NCBI GenBank assembly: GCA_025200525.1
Contig: CM045759.1
Location: forward strand, 7,750,001 to 7,814,000
Source: Camellia lanceoleosa
Taxonomy: Eukaryota > Streptophyta > Magnoliopsida > Ericales > Theaceae
Length of the DNA: 64,000 nucleotides
Direction of reading: 5' to 3'
Every line of letters starts with the position of its first letter. Position 1 is the stretch's first letter. The notes under the pieces are model-generated. The model saw only the letters and a list, made by a program, of their open reading frames with translations, was not told the origin of the DNA and did not search any database. Shown here in pieces: positions 52,300 to 61,651 of this stretch. Made by a program: the position numbers and the translations under genes.

Positions 52300-53290
52300 A
52301 AAAGGGGTGGAAAAGAGGGGGAAAAAAAGGGGGGGAAAACAAACCAAGTTTCTCCAAAAATGGCCAAACCCTCGGACATGGGTGTAGTGGAAAACAAAAT
52401 TCACTTCTAGGACAAACTTCGAGAGGGGGGCATGGCTGGCTAGTTTAAAAGGGCAAAAAAGTCATTTCACCAAATAGGTGGCCGGCCAACCAGATTTTCT
52501 AGCCGGCCAGCTACTTTCAGGACAAAAAAAAAAGGCTACCGGGAAGAAAAGTGGCCGGTAGGTGATTGGGAAGTCCAATGGTGGCCATTCAAGTGTCCAA
52601 ATTGAAGCCCCGGAAGTTATCTTTCCAATGGCCCAAACCTTGCATTAAAATTCCTCCTGTGGAAAACGTTATGCCAGTTTCCGTAAAGCCGCGCAGATTT
52701 CGATCCAACCGGAGTGATGCCCTACTTCAATCAACCATATCTCCCCCGTCCGGAATTGAATTTAGGAGATTCTTGAGTGAAAAATGAAGCCCCGGGAGTA
52801 AGATTTCCAACGGTGGTGGCCTCATAGTTTGATTCCAAGTATCCAAATGAATAGGCCCGATTCGGCGAGGGCTGCTCGACTTTCTTTTAACGGTTCATGC
52901 CCATTTTCTCCGACCGATTTCTTCCTTCTCTTCTTTTCTTCAACTTCAAACCCCTAAGTAAGGTGTTTTGAAATAGTTTTCAAAGATTTCATCTCTCTTT
53001 CATTCATTTCCACTTTGTCCTTGCTCGGTTTACCGAAAAGCGCAATTTTTGACAAAATGCGAGCCTCGGAACATCGTAGAAACTTTATTTCAAAAATGTT
53101 TTGAAAGAGAGGGTTTTAAGTCTAAAATATTTTGATCGAGATCGTTCTGGTCCAGAACAGGGGTATGAAGTTGAGATTTGACTCTCTCTTTGCCGAAGAA
53201 ATTGAACCTTTGCCCTGCACATCTTTCATCACCGAACAAACCATCAGTCGCGTCCAAGTCTTATGGACGGTCAAAAATGGGGTGTCTACA

Positions 53291-53303
53291 GTTGCCCCTC
53301 TTT
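53291..53303 (-). other. Polypurine tract of the giant element
   Basis: The minus strand reads AAAGAGGGGCAAC immediately before the LTR start TGTAGACACC. Confidence 0.8.
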
Positions 53304-54109
53304 GACGGAACGCGGAAGTCAAGAAGTGACGGGAGTGAATGTCAAAGCCCAGAGACGACCCATTTTTGACAAAGCCAAAGACTTGGACAAACAAACAAAC
53401 AAAATATAGATAAATAAATGGTTGTGCCCGCAGGCTGCCTACGTATCCCCTTGCAAGGAATCCAACCAGCGTAGTTCAAGGGCAGGATGCAAAATGATAT
53501 GCAGGAAGATTTTGATAATTGGACTTATACGCTACGCGAAGCCGGTTTGAAAATTGAGGATTCATGCAATGCACTGTAATGTAGTAGTTAAGATGCAATG
53601 TAATAGCTAAGAGGTAAAGGTACCTTACAGGGGCAATTGGAAATGACTTACCTCGGCAATGTCCTACCTCATGTTGATGTGGGAATCTTCCTCTTCTTTT
53701 CAGTTGAACCACAGGTACTACTTTTCTCCCTGACTATGGTCGCAGCTTTCCCTATTCTCCAACAGGGTGACAGACTAGGTTGGATCAGTATCCAGAATTG
53801 AGGTGCATACAGATGCTATCTCAATCTATGGGGCTGCCATACAGATTTCAAGCCGAGGATATACCCCTGGGTATTTAAACCAGACTTTAGTCTTGGAAAT
53901 CCCGAACCTTTGCGTTCTAGGCATAAGCCATTCGAACTCTAGTTTCCACCGTCTCAGTTGGTCTCCTAGGAACTCACCGCAAACATACGCAGGTGGCTAT
54001 GCCAGACCACGGGAAGTCGTTCGGGCACGACAAACACCAAAGGAATTGCACCTTTAGAGAATTTAAGGTCTCCTAGACCGGAAAGTGCCCAAGAAGATGC
54101 GAATGAAAT
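53304..54109. other. Non-coding interior of the giant element
   Basis: No protein similarity is seen. It includes a GGCTGCCTACGTATCC segment at about 53432 that recurs as TTGCCTACGTATCC near 57102. Confidence 0.6.
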
Positions 54110-54950
54110 GCAAGTAAACTGCAAGTACGATGCGCAAAACAGAGCGAATGATGATGCAGGATTTAAGGTCTCCTTAGACCGAAGGATTTAAGGTCTCCTA
54201 GACCAGAGAGTGCACAAGACAGCGCGAGCTGGAGGTGCACAACATAGTGCGAGTAGGGTGAATGCATAAAGCAGTGTGATACAAGTAAGGTGCGCAAGAT
54301 GGCGTGATGCAACGCACTAACAAGTGCAGGTGAGATGCGCAAGATAACACGATAAAATGCATACACAATGCAAGTAATGTGCACAAAATAGTGCGATGCG
54401 TAAAATAGCACAAGTGAAATGTAATGCACTAACAAGTGTAGGTGGGATGTGCAAGATAGCGCGAATGATACAATGCACAAAATAGTGCGATACGCTAAAC
54501 AGCGCGATTGATTTGAAATGCACAAGATAGTGCGATGTGATATGCAAAGCACAGGACAGTGCGATTGAGGTGCACAAAATAGCGCGATGATATGCATTGC
54601 ACAAGACAGTGCGATTGAGGCAAGATAGCACGAATGATAAACTGCACAAAACAGTACGATTGAGGTGTGCAAAGTAGCGCGAATGATAAACTGCACAAAA
54701 CAGTGCGATTGAGGTGCACAAAGTAGCGCGAATGATAAACTGCACAAAATAGTGCGAGTGATTTGAAATGCACAAGACAGTGCGATACGCTAAACAGCGC
54801 GAGTGTTTTGAAATGCACAAGATAGTGCGAGTGAGATACAACCACAAGATGCACAAGACAGTGCAAGTGAGATACAAAGTGTAAGTGCACAAGACAGTGA
54901 GAGCGAGATAAAATGCACAAGAAAGTGCGATAAAATGCATCTTCTATGCA
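54110..54950. repeat. Array of TGCACAAAATAGTGCGA units
   Basis: More than 20 copies of a 17-base core TGCACAARAYAGTGCGA are spaced 20-50 bp with GATTGAGG, GAATGATAAAC or GTGATTTGAAA linkers, which gives higher-order units. The minus-strand ORFs over this array, rich in Ser, His, Leu and Cys, are repeat artefacts. Confidence 0.85.
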
Positions 54951-56740
54951 AGTATGGAGGCATTTTCCATGCAAGAGATACGAGCATTTTCTATGCAAGT
55001 ATGGAAGCACATTTTATGCAATATTGAAAGCAAGCATATTCTATGCATGGAACAAGCAAAGCATATTCTGTGCGGAATCGAAAGCAAGCATATCATAACG
55101 ATAAAGCGCACGCATGCAACAACAAAGGTATATGAAAGTTCACATTCTATGCAATAGAGGATCATCAAATATGTACTCTGGTGCCTCTGATTTGCCTCTT
55201 AGAGGACTTTGCAACACACTCAAATTTCAAAAGGGCACCCTATTCATATTGGCGAGAGATAACATCTCGCATGTGAAACCCTCGGGTCGCTTGGACTGCC
55301 ATTCGACTTGAAGAAGCTTACACTTGGGGTCGAGATACACTATACTCCAGAGAAACAATGAGGCTCGAGAAGGTGCACCGAATGCGCCTCGGATTTTGCT
55401 AAGGTTGAAACATGCTAAGATGCTCCAAATTTTCCCTATTTTCTTTTGCTTTACAGTCTGGAACCTAAATAGCTTCAGATAGATCCTTGTTTTACTGTTC
55501 TGACATGACCTGGGTTGAAACCTGCGGCTTCATGAAAGAACCAATCCTATTTTGCACAATTGTGAAGAACAACACGGCACTCTGAGCACACAACGATTTT
55601 TGAAATTGAAATGAGAAAAGGGTTCTTAACCGAGTATTGAGCCTACAATTGACCACAGCCAAAATGGAAAACAAAGGTAAAACAACCTAAACACAACTCA
55701 ATCAAAGGAAAAACAAGGTAAAATGATCTAAACACATCTGTTGACACTCAAACGACTCAAAAACAAGAATCGTGACAAACAAAACAAAAGACATAACACA
55801 CAGACGCATTCCAAAGACGAGAGACATCTCAGTTTGCGAGGAGTCAGTTTCTCCGGGTATTGTTTCCCACCCTTTCTTATTTGGTGATTCTCACATCACT
55901 CGACCCTCAGCCTCGACTTTTCTCACAAAACCCTTTTCCTCACTTTTTTCTCAGCGCACATCTCTCTATTCTTTAATCTCTCATTTTTTAATCCCTCCCC
56001 TGGGTGGTTGATGGATAAGAACGAAGTTGCGGGCTCTTGCCCCTGGTATTCCACCAAATTCTCTTTCTTCCGCTCACAGCTAGTGAATTCCTTCCATAAA
56101 AGGGTTGCGCTACATTTGGGTGTGTAGCAAATCTGCAGCTAACATCGGTTGATGATGCTTTGCTGGGGAGTTTGGACGTGATAAGATCTGTCCAGATGAT
56201 GGAGTGGAAAATCTTGCCCCATTCCAGTTCATGCTTCGCACTTGGCTTGACACCTCGTTGCTCGGAGGGTGTGAGAGCTTTTCGACCCTTTTGTGGTTAG
56301 CTTCAGTGATGCCCTTTTCTGACAGGTAGAGTACCCTTCTTGGCAAGTATGGTGCCCTTTCTGGCAAGTATTTTGACAAAGGAGAAAAGACAGAATACCT
56401 GACTCAACTGTGCCCTTAGTTCATCATTTTGACCATTTTTTTGTCTTTGCTTTCTACTAAAACAGTTTTGACCAAAATGAGAGTTAGATTAACATGCTTC
56501 TTCGATTTTTGCTTTAAAATCATGCAAGTTAGGCTATGAGCACTGAAAATTTTCCTTTTTTGGGTCCAAGAAATGGTCCAATTTTAGAAAATTGGGATAA
56601 TTTTCGAGAGAATTAGTCAACCTCAGTAAAAATTCTCAAAAACTATTTTTACAAACGGCCACTTGCTCAACGAGCATGAATCCTACTCCTGAGATGCACA
56701 ACCTCGAATCCAAAGGAAAACTGCCCCGTGCATGAAGAGA
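54951..56740. other. Non-coding interior of the giant element
   Basis: A few TTTTCTATGCAAGTATGG-type short repeats occur at 54945-55030. Otherwise there is no structure or protein match. Confidence 0.55.
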
Positions 56741-56746
56741 GCTGCA

Positions 56747-56986
56747 TGGCAACGGAAAGTTGCCCCTTGTTTGAACGGCACTGCGGCGCATTGAATGGCA
56801 ACGGAAAGTTGCCCCTTATTTGAATGGCACCGCAGCACATTGAATAGCAACGGAAAGTTGCCCCTTGTTTGAATGGCACCGCAGCGCATTGTGGGCAACT
56901 GAAAGTTGCCCCTTGTTTGAATGGCACCGCAGCGCATAGTGGGCAACGGAAAGTTGCCCCTTGTCTGAATGGCACCGCAGCGCGTT
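56747..56986. repeat. 49-bp tandem array with built-in hairpin
   Basis: About five units of GGCAACGGAAAGTTGCCCCT plus TGTTTGAATGGCACCGCAGC plus GCATTG. Each unit holds the inverted pair GGCAAC / GTTGCC around a 5-base loop. Confidence 0.9.
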
Positions 56987-57239
56987 GTAGTCAGTCCTCA
57001 GACAACCAAATCCTCAGATACAGAGAAGACAAAGATGACTAGAACCATTGCATGGACACAATCGAATTTGAATTGTTTTACGGCTGGACTTCAGAATGAA
57101 GTTGCCTACGTATCCTACAGATGGGAATCAAGCCTTACGTAGTTCGGGGTTAAGGTACACTCGGGTATTAACCTCTCCTTTTTTAGGCTCTAACTTTTGC
57201 CAAGGTGCCCGTCGCGGGTTTTCGACCTTGCGAGCTTTG

Positions 57240-57390
57240 TTTTTCTTTCTTTTTCATTTCTTTTCTTCGCTTTTTTTTTTCTTTTTTTCTTTTTTTCTTC
57301 TTTTTTCTTCTTTTTTCTTTTTTTGCTTTTCTTCTTTTTTCTCTTTTCTTCTTTTTTTTTTTTTTTTCTTTTTGCTTTTTGTATATATCT
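57240..57390 (+). repeat. (TTTTTC)n low-complexity tract
   Basis: This is a 150-bp T-rich pyrimidine tract with regular C residues. ORFs over it are low-complexity Phe/Ser runs and are not genes. Confidence 0.95.
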
Positions 57391-58541
57391 TTTCTTGCTC
57401 TAACTTTTGCCTGGGTCGCCCTTTCCGGGTTTTCGGCCCAGCGAGCCTCTCAAAGGGTAAAAGTGTAACAAGTCCATGCCAAATGGTTTTAGTATCTCGA
57501 AGCCATCCGTATCCAAGAGAGTGGCTGTTGTATCGATTTGCAGAAGGATCCATCTTCGGCTCTTCGAGCACATCTGACATTTTTTGCCCCCAGTTCGAGG
57601 GGTGCTTCTGATCTAGCTTTGTAAGCTTCTTTTGACGACATCTGATCTTCTCGCCCCTTAGTTCATGGGCTGCTTTTGATCTGGCCACACAGGCCTCACA
57701 TTGTAGTTGATCGTTGAACATTCTGAATTCAAGTTCAAGGTTTGGAAGCAAAGGGGTTGAGTCTCGAAGCTGAGAGCGATCCTAGGCTGCGCAATTTCAA
57801 GAGCGATTCCACACAGGTCTTCGCAGGACCGCGCAAAACATTTTGTTTTTGAAAATTTTTAAGAAAGCGACAAGTCGCTCGCACTGAAGATAGTGTGAAA
57901 CCAGTCTGGATCAAGCCAGGGTCCTTCTCAGTACTCACGCTAACAAGCATGATTTTATTCATTAAGGGCTTAGCACGCCTCTTTTTCTCTCAATTGATCA
58001 AAGTTTTGCAAATCCCGAGGAATTCCTTTCTCTTTGTTTTTACCGCAATGTTCAAAATGTTTTGAAAAACTCAAGTCATTACAATGACTTCAAGGCACAG
58101 AAAAGACAGAGTTCTTAGTCAAATACTGTCATCTCTTTCAGAACTTCCGACATAACTGGCACAAGGCAGAAGCAAACGCGAGAGCGTGAAAAATCACTGC
58201 TATTTCATTCAAAATCTGTTGGCATAACTGGCTCTGCGGCAGAAACAGACTCAAGACAAAACGAAAAGACAAACACGAAACAAAATGGTGACGCCCAAGG
58301 TAACACCCCCCGGAATCACCCGACTCCTATACAATAGGACTGACTCGATACAACAAGATGCACTCCAAAACAAAAAGATCGACTCAAAACAAAAGGATGA
58401 CTCAAAACAAAACAACAAGATCGACCCAATACCCAAGTCAATGCAAAATTAACAAAGACTTATACATTGCTCAAAACAGTGCATGCCATCCACCACAGCT
58501 AGAGTAATCTGAGCGCCATCCGCAGGTGGTTCATCCCTCGA
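57391..58541. other. Non-coding DNA downstream of gag
   Basis: This is where pol would start in an autonomous element. No protease (DTG/DSG) or reverse transcriptase (YxDD) motif was found on either strand. Short CGACTCAAAACAAAAGGA-type repeats lie at 58320-58430. Confidence 0.6.
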
Positions 58542-60889
58542 TCACATAATCACATTATCCCCCAAGTTCACTGACCCCGTGCCGATAGACTTTGCTGAGC
58601 TCGGCGGGAGGATGACCCTGTTGTCAAATAAATCCTGTACTTCATGGCGAAGATGGAAGCAGTCGTCGGTAGTATGGCCGGCTTGCTGATGGTACGTGCA
58701 ATACTGGATAGCATCATGCGTAGCCGAAAGAGGGTTCGGGAGAGGCTGAGGCTCAAGGGGTTTGAGATGGCCTTGTCCAACAAGGATTTTGAAGGCTTTG
58801 GACAAAGGCATGTGGAGGGCATGGAAGACCCTTCGACCTCGGGGTTGGTACTTCAAGGCTTGTGGATTTTTGCTGGGCACACCCGCAAAGGGATTGGTAG
58901 GTGCTGGCCTGGTTTGCTGATCTCTTCTGAGTGGAGGATTAGAGCTAACAGGATCGTATCTGGTATGACGGCCTTTCTCCCGGTTTTTCCTTTGATTCGG
59001 ACTGCCCCTGACTTGAGTAGTAAAAGTGTCATCCACAGTTTTTGCAACAACTGCGAGGACTTGCTCTTTGTTCAGTCCCTCGGCTTTCAAAGCCTCAACA
59101 GCAAACATAAGATGTTCATGGGGATCCATGCCCGCCCCTGCCTTGTTCTTTCCACTCACCTCCACTTTGCCAAGGGATTGGCCTTCCTCGAATGCAGCCC
59201 GTCCCAAGACTGGGGAGCCTTTTGACATGAAATTCCCAATATGTGGTGTGGTCGATGATGGAGCCAATGTCCCGGAGGCCAGATCTGTCACAATTCTTTG
59301 AAGATCTTTTATCATTCCCATCAACTCAGAAGTAGTGGGTTCTCGGGTTTGAGGTGATTGGGGTTCAGGTGCACCCATCATGCATAAGTACATGCTTTCT
59401 GGGATAAACACCTCAGGTTTGGGTAGATGGGCCGGGGTGATGTATATGCTGGGTTCATAGGTGGATGGCAGTATATGGATGAGATGGAGGTAGGCAGGTG
59501 ATGTTTGGTCATTGGGGTCTGAAGGTGGAGCTATCGTCCGATTGTCGATGAGATTTTGGACCTCATGACGAAGGCGGTAGCAACGGTCGGTGCCATGACC
59601 GCGCTGCTGATGGTACATACAGTACTTGGCGGGGTTATGTCTGGCTGGGAGTGGGTCGGAAAGAGGTTGAGGATCGAGGGGTTTGAGATGCCCTTTTTCC
59701 ATCAGGAGTTTTAGTGCGCTAGTCAAGCTCATATAAAAGGGGGTGAAAGTTCTGCCCTGAGCTTGGGCTGGGCTGGTTGGTCGTAGGCTTGGTTTGGCAA
59801 AAGGATTAGCTATGAGGACTGTATTGATTTCAGTGGGTTCGGGAATAGTGCTACTTCCGGCATTGGTACTCCCTACAATCACCCTCCTTGTCGGTTCACT
59901 TGTTCTGGGAATGATCTCGCTGTTGAACGCATTTTCGACCTGAACCCCCAGTTCATGCAAAATTTTGAAAGTGAATAGCGGAGCACTATCAACTTTTGCA
60001 ACATATCATGCTCGAGGTTCCGCACCATCATCTGCACTTGATCCCTCTCAGAAGGGCGGCGATCTGTCATCTGTGCTGCCTTTGCTCTCCACCTCGCAAC
60101 AAATTTCACAAAAGGCTCTTTTGGGTTTTGGTGGGTTGCTTCAAGCTCTTGGATGGTCATTTCAACTTGGGTATTGTAGGAATACTAATCGACAAAGGCC
60201 TCAACCAATTCTTCCCAGTTTTGCTTCACTTTATCCTCCAACTTAGCGTACCAAGTGGCTGCTACATCGGACAGAGTTCTTCCATACAGAGAGAGTTTCT
60301 GTGGCTTAGTCAGACCCATCGGCTTTAGGACATCCAAGAAAAGTTGGATATGTACCATTGGATCTCCAGACCCGTCGAAACGGTCAATATGTGGCATTTT
60401 GAATCTGTCTGGGAGCCGGACGGCAGACTCAGTGTGCCCATCCTCAATGTCGGGAATGGAGTTAAGGCCCTGTGCCTTTTTGAATTGCTTCTCAAGGTTC
60501 ACAATTTTCACTGCGGTCAGATCGAGGTCATTAGCATCAAGGGGATAACGCCTCTCATTAGGCTGCACCAAGGGTCTGAAAACTCGGGCTTGAGCTAACC
60601 CTTCTCGAGGATCTGGACCCTGCAAATCTTCAGTTAGCGGAATTGGGTCAAAGTTCGGCTGGGGTCCCAAAGCTGGATGTGAGGCAGATGTCCCAGATGG
60701 GCACTGCGTTTCAATACTGATCTCAGCCTGCATGGCAATTCCCTGATTTGGTGCTGCTATCACGGCCACAAATTCTTCCGAACCCTGTGCCTTCACGGGT
60801 CCACTGATGATGTGACTGGTGACTGTCGGATCAGATGAACCAATGAGCCCTGTCTGGCCCTTTTTTGCCTTGCCTCGGCGAAAGAACAC
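58542..60889 (-). pseudogene. Gag with duplicated CHHC zinc-knuckle module
   Basis: The first part (60889-60185) has a variable N-terminus and the capsid motif RFDGSGDPMVHIQLFLDVLK...TWYAKLEDKVKQNWEELVEAFVD. An in-frame TAG at 60187-60185 interrupts it, and the frame continues (MTIQELEATHQNPKEPFVKF) to about 59960. There a 1-nt shift moves to a 472-codon stretch (59957-58542). That stretch carries two copies of a ~100-residue module, each with HLKPL-PQPL and CxYHQQ-GH-T--C: residues 114-127 and 421-434, both CX2HX4HX4C. Gag packages element RNA in virus-like particles. The upstream frame has a stop before any ATG, so the start codon is unclear. Confidence 0.88.
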
Positions 60890-61625
60890 TGGTTGCCCTT
60901 GAATTGAATCTCTGACTCAACAAAGTCTATCAGCACTAGTCCAATATACCCGGGGGATTTCGGAGCCTTCTGAAGCTATGGTTCCAGGACTACCTAGCAA
61001 AAGGGAAAACATGCAACATCTCAGCCTAACTTCACCAAAACAGATACGAGTATAGTAGGATGACTGTGCCCTCTACTGAATTCTGCCCCAAAAATTCTGC
61101 TTGTAAACTGTTACCCTCAGGTAAACTGATTCTCAAAATACTGAACCGGTGCCCGCAGGCCTGATGCCCAAACTCATAAACTGATACATGCATTCCCTGT
61201 AGAGACGCACTCTAACAAGCACATAACAGATAAGTGAGAGCCAAAACACCCCTATGTTGGGGTAGGGTTTCCCTGTCCTATTTTGTCAGGAACTAGGGTT
61301 TCACTACGCACGCAGCGGTTTCAAACAATCTATATCGGGTAAGTAACCTGTCCTAGCTTGCAATGGTCACTATGGTTCCGAATATGCACTAGGTCGAATG
61401 GTCGAAAAGGGTGCCCCGGTAAAACCGGGGTTTGTGTTCCCATACTGGCAGAGCCCACAACCGGTCAGCCTTATGGTCATGCCTTGACAAGACAAGCCTC
61501 CGGCAAACCGTTCAGGAATAGCAGATGGCAAACACGGTGTCCTAGGCGCACCAATGCAAATGCAATGCAAAGAAACACACAAATGTAGTCAAAACTAGAT
61601 ATCATGAGTTCGAGTCAAGTTCTCT
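60890..61625. other. 5' untranslated region of the giant element
   Basis: The sequence between the primer-binding region and gag is non-coding. It contains AGGGTTTCCCTGTCC and GAACTAGGGTTTCACTACGC. Confidence 0.6.
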
Positions 61626-61626
61626 A

Positions 61627-61651
61627 AATCCCCAGCAGAGTCGCCAGAAAC
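61627..61651 (-). other. Primer-binding region of the giant element
   Basis: The minus strand reads TTTCTGGCGACTCTGCTGGG directly after the LTR end CTTGTTACA. TGGCGACTC-type sites are common in Tat-lineage elements. Confidence 0.75.

Larger units (their letters stand above)
49055..53290 (-). repeat. 3' LTR of the giant element (4236 bp)
   Basis: On the minus strand it begins TGTAGACACCCCATTTTTG and ends CTTGTTACA. It contains a TATA-like GCTTATATATACAGCC (minus strand, 52299-52287), GCATACACAATGC repeats at 50710-50815 and a ~155-bp repeat array at 51230-52040. It matches 61652-64000 collinearly. The flank beyond it is ATACA. Confidence 0.9.

Noticed and set aside
54163..55010. Overlapping 171-207 codon minus-strand ORFs
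   Set aside because: All three frames are open because the TGCACAAAATAGTGCGA array lacks stops on that strand; composition (Ser, His, Leu, Cys) is repetitive and has no domain.
57096..57611. 171-codon ORF with a long Phe/Ser stretch
   Set aside because: It spans the T-rich low-complexity tract at 57240-57390 and is an artefact; the Lys/Glu-rich minus-strand ORF here is the same tract.
58644..59225. 193-codon plus-strand ORF
   Set aside because: It is the antisense shadow of the gag frame on the minus strand, which has real knuckle and capsid motifs.
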